Source: Breoghania sp037026715
GTDB lineage: Bacteria > Pseudomonadota > Alphaproteobacteria > Rhizobiales > Stappiaceae
Direction: 5' to 3'
DNA length: 64,000 nt
NCBI RefSeq assembly: GCF_037026715.1
Contig: NZ_JBANCG010000005.1
Span: 310,001-374,000 of the forward strand
The notes under the pieces were generated by a model. The model was given only the letters and a program-made list of their open reading frames with translations, searched no databases and had not been told where the DNA came from. A program made the position numbers and the translations under genes. Below, piece after piece: positions 17,347 to 26,626 of the stretch (position 1 is the first letter of the stretch; the number at the start of each line of letters is the position of its first letter).

Positions 17347-19224
17347 ATGCTGCATGTCAACGATCTCACCTATCGCATCGCCGGGCGCACGCTGCTCGAT
17401 CACGCCACCGCCGTCATCCCCGACGGGGCGAAGGTCGGGCTCGTGGGGCGCAACGGCTCGGGCAAGACCACGCTGTTCAAGCTGATCACCGGCGATCTCG
17501 CGCCCGAATCCGGCTCGATCACCATTCGCCGGCAGGCCCGCATCGGGCAGGTCGCACAGGAGGCACCGGGCTCGGAGACGAGCCTGATGGATGTGGTACT
17601 CGCCGGCGACACCGAACGGGCGGCCCTGCTGGCCGAAGCCGAGACCGCCACCGATCCGCACCGCATCGCGGAGATCCACACCCGACTTGCCGATATCGAT
17701 GCCCATTCGGCCGAAGCGCGCGCCGGTGCGATCCTCTATGGCCTCGGCTTCAGCGCGGAGGCTCAGCAACGGCCCTGCTCGGCCTTTTCCGGCGGCTGGC
17801 GGATGCGCGTGGCGCTGGCAGCGGTGCTGTTTTCGGAGCCCGATCTGCTGCTCCTCGACGAGCCGACGAACTATCTCGATCTAGAAGGCACGCTTTGGCT
17901 GGAAAACTATGTCTCGCGCTATCCGCACACCGTTCTGCTGATCTCGCATGACCGAGATCTGCTGAACAAGGCTGTCGATACAATCGTGCATCTGGAGGCA
18001 AAAAAACTCACCAGCTATCGCGGCGGCTACGACAGTTTCGAGCGGCAAAGGCGCGAACAGATCCTGCTGCAGGAAAAGCAGCGCGAGAAGCAGGAAGCCC
18101 AGCGCAAGCACATGCAGGCCTTCGTCGACCGCTTCCGTGCCAAGGCGACCAAGGCGCGCCAGGCGCAGTCGCGTCTGAAGATGCTGGAACGCATGCAGCC
18201 GATCACGGCCATCGTGGAGGACACGAGCCTTCCGCTCTCCTTCCCCGATCCGAGGAGCCAGGCCGCACCGCCGCTGCTCTCCATTGAAGGCGGCTCAGTC
18301 GGCTATGACGGCAAGGCGGTGCTGCGCAATCTGAACCTGCGGCTCGATCCGGACGACCGCATCGCGCTTCTGGGCGCCAACGGCAACGGCAAGTCGACCT
18401 TCGCCAAGCTCATCGCCGACCGGCTGAAGCCGCTTTCGGGCCACGTGGTGCGCGCCAACAGGATCGACGTCGCCTATTTCGCCCAGCACCAGCTTGATGA
18501 ACTGGTGCCGGCAAATTCGGCGGTCGCGCATGTGCGGGCGCTGATGGTGGGCGAGCCGGAAGCGAAGGTTCGCGCCCGCGTCGCGCGCTTCGGCCTGCCG
18601 ACCGACCGCATGGACACGCCGGCCAAGGATCTCTCCGGCGGTGAGAAGGCGCGGCTTTTGCTAGGACTTGCGACCTTCCACGGGCCGAACCTGCTGATCC
18701 TTGACGAACCGACCAACCACCTCGACATCGACAGCCGCGAGGCGCTGGTTCTGGCGCTTAACGAGTTCGCCGGCGCGGTGGTGCTGATCTCGCACGACCG
18801 GCATCTGGTGGAGGCTTGCGCCGACCGGCTGTGGCTCGTCGCAGACGGTACGGTGTCGCCCTATGACGGCGACATGGAGGACTACCGCCGGCTCATTCTG
18901 CAGACCGGCAAGGAGGACCGCGCCGCCGCCAAGGAGGCTGAAAAGCAGGTTTCGGCGCAGGACCGGCGCCGGGAATCGGCCGAAAAGCGCGCCCAGCTCG
19001 CCCCCTTGCGCAAGAGGATCCGCGAAGCCGAACGCCAGATGGAGAAGCTTCAGGGCGATCTGAAACGCGTCGACGGCCTGTTGGCGGATCCCGATCTCTA
19101 TGTGAAGGATCCTTCCAAGGCGACCCAGCTTGCCAAGAAGCGGTCGGACACGGAAAAGGCTTTGGAGAAGGCCGAGGAAGCGTGGCTGGCGCTGTCGGGC
19201 GAATACGAGGCGGCTTCGGCGTGA
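17347..19224 (+). CDS. ABC-F family ATP-binding protein
   Basis: A 625-residue soluble protein with two ABC ATPase domains: Walker A GRNGSGKT (about residue 35) and GANGNGKS (about 344), signatures FSGGWRMR and LSGGEKAR, and Walker B LLLLDEPTNYLD and LLILDEPTNHLD. An inter-domain linker rich in Arg, Gln and Lys follows the first domain, and a charged coiled coil ends the protein. ABC-F proteins bind the ribosome and influence translation or antibiotic tolerance; they are not transporters. I chose the ATG at 17347 (MLHVNDLTY); upstream frame is open but unlike the family. Uup/YheS-type assignment is not certain. Confidence 0.9.
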   Translation: MLHVNDLTYRIAGRTLLDHATAVIPDGAKVGLVGRNGSGKTTLFKLITGDLAPESGSITIRRQARIGQVAQEAPGSETSLMDVVLAGDTERAALLAEAETATDPHRIAEIHTRLADIDAHSAEARAGAILYGLGFSAEAQQRPCSAFSGGWRMRVALAAVLFSEPDLLLLDEPTNYLDLEGTLWLENYVSRYPHTVLLISHDRDLLNKAVDTIVHLEAKKLTSYRGGYDSFERQRREQILLQEKQREKQEAQRKHMQAFVDRFRAKATKARQAQSRLKMLERMQPITAIVEDTSLPLSFPDPRSQAAPPLLSIEGGSVGYDGKAVLRNLNLRLDPDDRIALLGANGNGKSTFAKLIADRLKPLSGHVVRANRIDVAYFAQHQLDELVPANSAVAHVRALMVGEPEAKVRARVARFGLPTDRMDTPAKDLSGGEKARLLLGLATFHGPNLLILDEPTNHLDIDSREALVLALNEFAGAVVLISHDRHLVEACADRLWLVADGTVSPYDGDMEDYRRLILQTGKEDRAAAKEAEKQVSAQDRRRESAEKRAQLAPLRKRIREAERQMEKLQGDLKRVDGLLADPDLYVKDPSKATQLAKKRSDTEKALEKAEEAWLALSGEYEAASA

Positions 19225-19250
19225 AAAGGGCAATAACCCGATCTCTCCAC

Positions 19251-19340
19251 CGTCATCACCCGGCGAAGTCCGGGTGATCCAGCGCTCGCCCATACGCCGC
19301 TGCCGGCAATGGATTGCCCGGACTTCGCCGGGCAATGACG
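19251..19340. repeat. REP-like double palindrome between convergent genes
   Basis: Two 31-base arms, 19251-19281 and 19310-19340, are inverted copies of each other. Each contains its own hairpin (19255-19278 with stem TCACCCGG and loop CGAAGT; 19313-19336 with stem TTGCCCGG). Two positions on each side of the stem differ between copies (CA/TG against TG/CA), with pairing kept. The design matches dispersed palindromic elements of alphaproteobacteria, and it may also end transcription from the ABC-F and mfd genes, which converge here. Confidence 0.8.
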
Positions 19341-19423
19341 AATGAGAGGCCCCGACGGAAGCCAGGCGCACGCCGATGCCGGGAGCGAGACGCTACGGGC
19401 CGTCCCCACGGTTCTCTCCCCGC

Positions 19424-22400
19424 TCAGGCGGCCGCCTGCCCCGCTTCGGCCAGTCGCACCAGCTTCGTCAGCACGACCGCGACACCCTTCAAACGCTCCT
19501 GCGCATCGGCCCAGTCGCGCACCAGAACGATCTTCTGGTCGGGACGGATCTTGGCCAGCACGCCCTGCTCCGTGATGTAACCGACGAGCCCGGCCGGGTT
19601 CGCGAACTCGTTGTTGCGGAAGCCGATGACGACGCCCTTCGGGCCCGCATCGATCTTTTCCACGTTGGCCTGACGGCAAAGCCCCTTGATGAAAACGATC
19701 TTCAGCAAGTGCTCCACTTCGTCCGGCAGCGGGCCGAAGCGATCGATCATTTCCGCGCCGAAGGAATCGATTTCCTGCGGATCGGAAAGATCGGCAAGCC
19801 GGCGGTAGAGATCCAGGCGGAGCTGAAGGTCGCCGACGTAGCTTTCCGGGATCAGCACCGGCGTACCGACATTGATCTGCGGCGACCAGTGATCATCGCC
19901 GGGAACGCCGTCGCCGTCCTGAAGCTGGGCGACCGCCTCCTCCAGCATCTGCTGGTAAAGCTCGAAGCCTACTTCCTTGATGTGGCCTGACTGCTCCTCG
20001 CCCAGAAGATTTCCGGCGCCGCGAATATCGAGATCGTGGCTGGCAAGCTGGAAACCGGCACCAAGCGATTCAAGCGATTGCAGAACCTTCAGCCGTCGTT
20101 CGGCCTGGGCCGTCAGCGTCTTATTGGCAGGCACAGTGAAGAGCGCGTAGGCGCGCGTCTTCGACCGGCCGACGCGGCCGCGGATCTGGTAGAGTTGGGC
20201 GAGGCCGAACATGTCGGCACGGTGCACGATCAGCGTGTTCGCGGTCGGAATGTCGAGACCGGATTCCACGATCGTGGTCGACAGCAGGACGTCGTACTTG
20301 CCGTCGTAGAAGGCGTTCATGATGTCGTCGAGCTCGCCCGGCGGCATCTGGCCGTGGGCGACGGCGACCTTCACTTCCGGCACCGTGTCGGCAAGGAATT
20401 CACGCCGTTCGGCGAGATCCGAGACACGCGGCACGACATAGAACGACTGGCCGCCGCGATAGTGCTCGCGCAGCAGCGTCTCGCGCACGATCAGCGGATC
20501 GAAGGGCGAGACGAACGTTCTGACGGCAAGCCGGTCCACCGGCGGCGTGGCGATCAGCGACAGGCCGCGCACCCCCGTCAACGCCATCTGCATGGTGCGC
20601 GGAATGGGGGTCGCCGACAGCGTCAGCACATGGACGTCGGATTTCAGCTCCTTCAGTCGCTCCTTGTGCTTGACGCCGAAATGCTGTTCCTCGTCGATGA
20701 TCAGCAGGCCCAGATCCTTGAACGAGATGCCCTTGCCGAGAAGCGCGTGGGTGCCGACGACGATGTCGACCGTGCCGTCGGCAACTTCCTTCTTGGTCTG
20801 CGCAAGCGCCTTGGGGCCGACCATGCGGGAGGCCTGGGCGACGCGCACCGGCAGGCCATGGAAGCGCTCGGCAAAGGTCTTGTAGTGCTGGCGGGCGAGA
20901 AGCGTCGTGGGCACGACAACCGCCACCTGACGGCCCGACATGGCGACGAGGAAGGCGGCCCTCAACGCGACTTCCGTCTTGCCGAAGCCGACATCACCGC
21001 ACACCAGCCGGTCCATCGGCCTGCCGGAGCCCAGATCCTCGAACACCGCCTCGATGGAGTTGAGCTGATCCTCGGTCTCCTCATAGGGAAAACGGGCGGC
21101 GAATTCGTCGTAGAGGCCTTCGGGGATCTCGATCGCAGGGGCTGTGCGCAACGCGCGGGCGGCGGCGGTCTTGATCAGGCCATCGGCGATCTCCCGGATG
21201 CGCTGCTTCATGCGCGCCTTGCGCGCCTGCCAGGCACCGCCGCCCAGCCGGTCGAGCTGGGCATCCATGTCTTCCGAGCCGTAGCGGGTCAGAAGTTCGA
21301 GATTTTCGACCGGCAGGTAGAGCTTGTCGCCGCCGTGATACTGAAGTTCCAGACAATCGTGCGGAGCACCGGCCGCATCAATGGTCTTGAGGCCGACGAA
21401 CCGGCCGATGCCGTGATCGACGTGGACGACCAGATCGCCCTCCGACAGGCTGGAGAGCTCGGTCAGGAAGTCCGACGCCTTTTTCGTGCGCTTGCGCTGG
21501 CGCACGAGGCGGTCGCCGAGGATGTCCTGCTCGCCTATGAAGGCGAACTTGTCGATCTCGAAGCCGGTTTCCAGTCCCAGCACGGCGAGGCCGACCATGC
21601 CCTGCGGCAGCACGGTGACGCCGCCAAGCGACTCGATCGTCGTGGCACGCTCCAGCCCGTGATCGGCGAGCACCTGGGCGAGACGATCGCGCGAGCCTTC
21701 GCTCCAGCAGGCGATGACCACCCGCTTGCTGTCCTTGCGCAGCGCGGAAACATGCTGGATCAGCGCATCGAAGACGTTGACGTCGCCGGCCGCGCGTTCC
21801 GCTGCAAAGGTCCGGCCCTGCCGGCCGCCGAGATCGACCGTCTCGCCCTGTCCCTCAGGCACGGCGAAGGGGTTGAAACGCGCCGTGGTGTGAGCTGAGA
21901 CGGCTTCCTTCCAGCCGTTCTGGGTGAGGTACAGCGTGCGCGGGGCGACAGGCTTGTAGGGCACGGCGCCGGACCCCGCATCCCGCTCCATCGCGCTGCG
22001 GCGGGCCTCGTAATGATCGCGAATCTGGTCGAGGCGTTCGGAGACAGCGTCCTCCACAAGCGGATCGAAGACGACCGGTGCCGTGCCGACATAATCGAAC
22101 AGCGTCTCGGTCGTCTCGTGGAAGAGCGGCAGCCAGTGCTCCATACCGGCGTAGCGGCGGCCTTCGGAGACGGACTGATAGAGCGCGTCGTCGCGCGGCG
22201 CGGCGCCGAATTCGGCGACGTAATTGCGCCGGAAGCGCGAGATCGTTTCCTCCGAAAGCACGATCTCGCTCATCGGCACCATTTCCAGCCGCTTCATCTG
22301 GGCGACGGTGCGTTGGGTCTCGGGATCGAAGGTGCGGATGGATTCCAGCGTGTCGCCGAAGAAATCGAGGCGGACGGGAAGGTCCGTGCCCGGCGCAAAC

Positions 22401-22945
22401 AGATCGAGAATGCCACCGCGCACGGCATATTCGCCCGTATCGCGCACGGTGGGCGTGCGCATGTAGCCGTTGAGTTCCAGCGATTGGACAAGCTGGCTCA
22501 TGTCGAGCCGGTTGCCGGGCGCGGCGGCCCAGGCGTGCGCCGCCATCCACTCGCGCGAGGGCACGCGCTGAATGGCAGCGTTGACGGTCGTCATCAGGAT
22601 GACCGGCTTGTCGTGCTTGCCCGCGCTGGCGAGCTTTGCCAGCACATTGAGCCTGCGGGCGACGACACCCGCATTGGGCGAGACGCGGTCGTAGGGCAGA
22701 CAGTCCCATGCGGGGAGCTGCAGGACCTCCACGTCGGGCGCAAAGAAGGCGAGCCCGTCGGCCGCCATCTGCATGCGCTGACCGTCACGTGCGACATAGA
22801 CGAGTGCGGGAATACCATCGCCGCCGGGCCCAGACCGGCGCTCGCGCGCCAGATCGGCCAGCACCATGGCTTCCGCGCCATCCGGCGTCGATGACAGCGT
22901 CACCGCATCGTGGGTGGCGAAAAGCCGCTTCAGCGCCTTCAACAT
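19424..22945 (-). CDS. mfd: Transcription-repair coupling factor
   Basis: A 1173-residue ATP-dependent translocase that removes RNA polymerase stalled at lesions and recruits UvrA. The N-terminal UvrB-like domain (ARDGQRMQMAADGLAFF onward) is followed by the RNA polymerase-interacting domain (about 490-560, GDLVVHVDHGIGRFVGL), helicase domains with Walker A GDVGFGKTEV (about 650) and DEEQHFG, then the translocation motif around GRVGRSKTRAY and the C-terminal TRCF domain. Length is typical. sdhE is just upstream on the same strand. Confidence 0.97.
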   Translation of the reverse strand: MLKALKRLFATHDAVTLSSTPDGAEAMVLADLARERRSGPGGDGIPALVYVARDGQRMQMAADGLAFFAPDVEVLQLPAWDCLPYDRVSPNAGVVARRLNVLAKLASAGKHDKPVILMTTVNAAIQRVPSREWMAAHAWAAAPGNRLDMSQLVQSLELNGYMRTPTVRDTGEYAVRGGILDLFAPGTDLPVRLDFFGDTLESIRTFDPETQRTVAQMKRLEMVPMSEIVLSEETISRFRRNYVAEFGAAPRDDALYQSVSEGRRYAGMEHWLPLFHETTETLFDYVGTAPVVFDPLVEDAVSERLDQIRDHYEARRSAMERDAGSGAVPYKPVAPRTLYLTQNGWKEAVSAHTTARFNPFAVPEGQGETVDLGGRQGRTFAAERAAGDVNVFDALIQHVSALRKDSKRVVIACWSEGSRDRLAQVLADHGLERATTIESLGGVTVLPQGMVGLAVLGLETGFEIDKFAFIGEQDILGDRLVRQRKRTKKASDFLTELSSLSEGDLVVHVDHGIGRFVGLKTIDAAGAPHDCLELQYHGGDKLYLPVENLELLTRYGSEDMDAQLDRLGGGAWQARKARMKQRIREIADGLIKTAAARALRTAPAIEIPEGLYDEFAARFPYEETEDQLNSIEAVFEDLGSGRPMDRLVCGDVGFGKTEVALRAAFLVAMSGRQVAVVVPTTLLARQHYKTFAERFHGLPVRVAQASRMVGPKALAQTKKEVADGTVDIVVGTHALLGKGISFKDLGLLIIDEEQHFGVKHKERLKELKSDVHVLTLSATPIPRTMQMALTGVRGLSLIATPPVDRLAVRTFVSPFDPLIVRETLLREHYRGGQSFYVVPRVSDLAERREFLADTVPEVKVAVAHGQMPPGELDDIMNAFYDGKYDVLLSTTIVESGLDIPTANTLIVHRADMFGLAQLYQIRGRVGRSKTRAYALFTVPANKTLTAQAERRLKVLQSLESLGAGFQLASHDLDIRGAGNLLGEEQSGHIKEVGFELYQQMLEEAVAQLQDGDGVPGDDHWSPQINVGTPVLIPESYVGDLQLRLDLYRRLADLSDPQEIDSFGAEMIDRFGPLPDEVEHLLKIVFIKGLCRQANVEKIDAGPKGVVIGFRNNEFANPAGLVGYITEQGVLAKIRPDQKIVLVRDWADAQERLKGVAVVLTKLVRLAEAGQAAA

Positions 22946-22990
22946 CGCGATCTCAATTCCCTGGTCGTCAAATCGGTTCGTGCGGTCGGG

Positions 22991-23284
22991 TCAGTTGGGA
23001 GCCTTGTCGGGGCTGTGAAAATCAGAGACGGCGCGAAAGATGTCCGTGTCGTATTCGGCGGGCACCGGCTTGCGGCCCGTCAGCCAGTCCAGAAGATCGG
23101 CATCCTCAGCGTTCATCAGATGCTCCAGCCGGTCCAGTTCGGCGTCGGCCAGATCGGCGATCCACGCCTCGACAAATCCGCCGAGCAGCAGGTCCATCTC
23201 CTTCGTGCCGCGATGCCAGCTGCGAAACAGGATGCGTTTGCGGCGCGGATCCAATCCGTCGCTCGACCGGTTCAATCCGGACAT
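22991..23284 (-). CDS. sdhE: FAD assembly factor SdhE (succinate dehydrogenase assembly factor 2)
   Basis: A 97-residue soluble protein needed for covalent flavinylation of succinate dehydrogenase. The signature Arg-Gly-x-x-Glu occurs in HRGTKEMDLLLGGF (about residues 24-37), followed by the acidic helical region LDRLEHLMNAEDADLLDWL. The ATG at 23284 gives the normal size. It precedes mfd and is divergent from recG, the common Hyphomicrobiales order. Confidence 0.92.
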   Translation of the reverse strand: MSGLNRSSDGLDPRRKRILFRSWHRGTKEMDLLLGGFVEAWIADLADAELDRLEHLMNAEDADLLDWLTGRKPVPAEYDTDIFRAVSDFHSPDKAPN

Positions 23285-23485
23285 GGGACTACCTCTTCCT
23301 CTCAACGGGCCGAAGGCCTGCGCCATGCGCGAGTGGCGGCATGACAGGCCGCCTGTATAGCGAGCCGGACGGGCGCTGTCAGCGTCCGCAGCGTACGCGA
23401 TGACAATGCGTCTCCACGGCATTGCCCTTCGACTATCCGCCATGCCAAATGAACACATTGATCCGTATGACCCGACCGGAAAGCC

Positions 23486-25585
23486 ATGCGCCCGCCCCTG
23501 CTCGATCCCCTTTTCGCCGCCGCAACCGATCTGCCCGGGGTCGGACCGAAGGTGGAGAAGCTTCTGAAAGGGCTTCTGGGCGTCTCCGAGCGCGACACGC
23601 GGATCGGCGACTTGCTGTTTCATCTGCCGCATTCGGTCATCGACCGGCGCCGCCAGCCGGGAATCGCCAACTCCCCCGAAGGCGCCATCGTCACGCTGAA
23701 GGTTCGGATCGACCGTCATCAGGCCGCGCCCGCCTCCTCGCGAGCGCCCTACAAGGTGTTCGGCCACGACGATACCGGCGAGATCCAGCTCGTGTTCTTC
23801 CATGCGCGGCGCGACTGGCTGGAAAAGACCCTTCCCGTCGGCGAGACGCGCTATGTAAGCGGCAAGGTCGAATGGTTCAACGGCCGGCCGCAGATGGTCC
23901 ACCCCGACCACATGGTGGACGAGGAATCATTCGCCGACATGCCGCTGATCGAGCCCGTCTATCCCATGACGGCGGGGCTTTCGCCCAAGACGCTGCAAAA
24001 GGCGATCGCGGCGGCGCTCGAGATGCTGCCGCGAATGCCGGAATGGCTGGACGAGGCGCATATCGCGCGCGAGCACTGGCCGGATTTCGACACCGCGCTC
24101 AAGACCGTGCATCGGCCGGAAGAACCGGCGGACATCGACCCGGCCGGCCCGACCGTGATGCGGCTTGCCTATGACGAGTATCTCGCAAGCCAGCTCGCGC
24201 TCGCCATGGTGCGTTCGCACATGCGCAAGACCGCAGGCGTCGGACGCAGTTCGGCCGGAAAGCTCAAGGCGAAGATCCTCGCCGCCCTGCCCTTCGAGCT
24301 CACCCCCGGCCAGACGCAGGCGATCGCGGACATTGAGGGCGATCTGGCCGCGCCGACCCGCATGCTCCGGCTCGTTCAGGGCGACGTGGGCGCGGGCAAG
24401 ACGGTCGTCGCGCTGATCGCGATGGCGGATGTGGTGGAGGCCGGCGGCCAGGCGACCATGATGGCTCCGACCGAACTCCTCGCCCGCCAGCACCTGCGCG
24501 CCATCGAACCCTTGTGCGAGGCGGCGGGTATCAAGGCGGCACTTCTCACCGGCAAGGCCAAACCGGCGGAACGGCGTGCAATCCTTTCGGGCCTCGCGTC
24601 CGGAGAAATCGACATTCTCGTCGGCACGCACGCGCTCTTTCAGGCCGGCATCGAGTTCAAGGATCTCGGGCTCGCCGTTGTTGACGAGCAGCACCGCTTC
24701 GGCGTTCACCAGCGCCTCGCGCTGCAAGGCAAGGGGCGCGGCGTCGATGTGCTGGTGATGACCGCGACGCCGATCCCGCGCACGCTTGTCCTGACCTATT
24801 TCGGCGATATGGAGGTCTCCCAGCTTCCGGACAAGCCCGCGGGTCGCAAGCCGATCGAGACGCGCTCGGTCTCGCTCGACCGGCTGTCGGACGTGGTGGA
24901 AGGGCTGAAACGGGCGCTGGCGGACGGGCAGAAGGTTTACTGGGTCTGTCCGCTCGTTGAGGAATCGGAGGTTCTCGACGTCACCGCCGCCGAAGAGCGC
25001 TACGCGACACTGCGCCAGGTGTTCGGCGAGGAAGTGAGCCTCGTGCACGGGCGTATGAGTGCGGCGGAGAAGGACGCGGTGATGGCCGACTTCAAGGACG
25101 GACGGGCGCGCATTCTGGTAGCGACCACCGTGATCGAGGTCGGCGTCGACGTCTCGGATGCAACGATCATCGTGATCGAGCATGCGGAGCGGTTCGGCCT
25201 TGCCCAGCTCCACCAGCTGCGCGGCCGTGTGGGGCGCGGCGACAGGCAGTCGACCTGCCTGCTTCTCTACAAGGGGCCGCTCGGCGAGACGGCGAAGGCC
25301 CGGCTCAACATCATGCGCGAGACAAATGACGGGTTTCTGATCGCGGAGGAAGACCTGCGCCTGCGCGGCGAAGGCGAGATCCTCGGCACCCGCCAGAGCG
25401 GCCTGCCGGGCTTTCGGATCGCGCAGATCGAGGCGCATGGCGGCCTGATGGAGACGGCGCGCGCTGACGCGCGGCTGATCCTTGCGAACGATCCGGACCT
25501 GACCGGCCCGCGCGGCCAGGCGCTGCGGCTGCTGCTCTACATTTTCGGGCGCGACGAGGCGATCCGGCTGCTGCGGGCGGGATGA
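23486..25585 (+). CDS. recG: ATP-dependent DNA helicase RecG
   Basis: A 699-residue branch-migration helicase for stalled forks and Holliday junctions. The N-terminal wedge region begins LFAAATDLPGVGPKVEKLL, with an OB-fold around VTLKVRIDRHQ. The helicase core has Walker A GDVGAGKTVV (about residue 300), the DEQHRFGVHQR box, TATPIPRTL and the C-terminal GRVGRGDRQS. Length is normal. It is divergent from sdhE. Confidence 0.97.
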   Translation: MRPPLLDPLFAAATDLPGVGPKVEKLLKGLLGVSERDTRIGDLLFHLPHSVIDRRRQPGIANSPEGAIVTLKVRIDRHQAAPASSRAPYKVFGHDDTGEIQLVFFHARRDWLEKTLPVGETRYVSGKVEWFNGRPQMVHPDHMVDEESFADMPLIEPVYPMTAGLSPKTLQKAIAAALEMLPRMPEWLDEAHIAREHWPDFDTALKTVHRPEEPADIDPAGPTVMRLAYDEYLASQLALAMVRSHMRKTAGVGRSSAGKLKAKILAALPFELTPGQTQAIADIEGDLAAPTRMLRLVQGDVGAGKTVVALIAMADVVEAGGQATMMAPTELLARQHLRAIEPLCEAAGIKAALLTGKAKPAERRAILSGLASGEIDILVGTHALFQAGIEFKDLGLAVVDEQHRFGVHQRLALQGKGRGVDVLVMTATPIPRTLVLTYFGDMEVSQLPDKPAGRKPIETRSVSLDRLSDVVEGLKRALADGQKVYWVCPLVEESEVLDVTAAEERYATLRQVFGEEVSLVHGRMSAAEKDAVMADFKDGRARILVATTVIEVGVDVSDATIIVIEHAERFGLAQLHQLRGRVGRGDRQSTCLLLYKGPLGETAKARLNIMRETNDGFLIAEEDLRLRGEGEILGTRQSGLPGFRIAQIEAHGGLMETARADARLILANDPDLTGPRGQALRLLLYIFGRDEAIRLLRAG

Positions 25586-25670
25586 GCTTAAGCGCCGCGA
25601 GCTGCCGGCGTGCTAGTGAGGATCGGGGGAACGGATATGCGGCCCATCCTTCCGGACGGCTGCCCCGAGC

Positions 25671-26357
25671 CTACCCTTCGATGTCGGCCGGTTCCTTGGG
25701 CGCGGCCGCCTTTTTCGAGGCCTTCGGCAGGGCCTTGTCCTTTTCCGGCGGATAGGGCGGCGTGACGAGGCCGGCGGAGATGACGAGCTTGGCGGCTTCT
25801 TCCACCGTCATGTCCAGCAGGATGACTTCGCGCCGCGGCACGAAGAGCAGGAAGCCGGAGGTCGGATTGGGTGTCGTGGGCAGGAAGACCGAGATCATCT
25901 CGTCATGGTGATCGAGCCTCACCGCCACCTCGCCCTTCGTGTCGGTCGCGAGGAACACGATCGCCCAAAGGCCCTTGCGCGGATACTCGATGATTCCGGC
26001 GCGCTTGAAGCTCGACCCGCTTTCCGACAGCACCGTCTCGAAGATCTGCTTCAGGCCGCTGTAGAGATTGCGCACCAGCGGCATGCGGCCAAGAATCCGC
26101 TCGCCAAACGAAATAAGCGAGCGGCCGGCGATGTTGGCGGTCAGAAAGCCCACCATGATCAGCACGCAGACGGAGACGATCAGCCCGACGCCCGGCACCG
26201 GGAACGGCAGATAGGTATCCGGGTTGTAGTGCACCGGCAGAAGCGGCTTCACCCAGCCGTCGATCCACTGGATGAGCGACCAGCTCAGATAGAGCGTGAT
26301 GCCGATCGGACCCGCAATGACGAGACCGGTAAGGAAGTAAGTGCGCAGCCTGGTCAT
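25671..26357 (-). CDS. DUF502 domain-containing membrane protein
   Basis: A 228-residue protein with two hydrophobic helices (about residues 8-26 and 55-75, the latter GVGLIVSVCVLIMVGFLTA). The DUF502 core follows, including LVRNLYSGLKQIFETVL and FLPTTPNPTSGFLLFVPR, and a Lys/Ala/Pro-rich tail ends the protein. Function is unknown; related plant proteins are called COV (continuous vascular ring). The start at 26357 (MTRLRTYFLTG) fits the membrane topology. It sits between recG and glmS, a recurring position in related genomes. Confidence 0.85.
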   Translation of the reverse strand: MTRLRTYFLTGLVIAGPIGITLYLSWSLIQWIDGWVKPLLPVHYNPDTYLPFPVPGVGLIVSVCVLIMVGFLTANIAGRSLISFGERILGRMPLVRNLYSGLKQIFETVLSESGSSFKRAGIIEYPRKGLWAIVFLATDTKGEVAVRLDHHDEMISVFLPTTPNPTSGFLLFVPRREVILLDMTVEEAAKLVISAGLVTPPYPPEKDKALPKASKKAAAPKEPADIEG

Positions 26358-26626
26358 AGGGCGCGTCGCCTTCGGTTGGATCGCACCCGCTGGGTCCGGA
26401 TCCGGATTGCCTGAGATGAATGTCCGTCGTCCCGCGCTTGCCTCCGCCGAGCCCGTGGGGAGGAAACGGGATGGCGGCAAGCGACGTTCGATTTCACGTG
26501 ATCATAGCGGTTTCGACGAACCGATACAGGAGAATAACTTCTGAGCGTCCGGCCCGTTTCATCGACAAGCTGCAAAAGAAGGAGGCCGCAACCGCACGCG
26601 CGCCCCGTCACCTATCCGCCGGGTGG

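Noticed and set aside
20036..21898. A 620-residue plus-strand frame
   Set aside because: It is antisense to mfd; the translation is His/Arg/Asp-rich with no motif, typical of the antisense shadow of high-GC genes.
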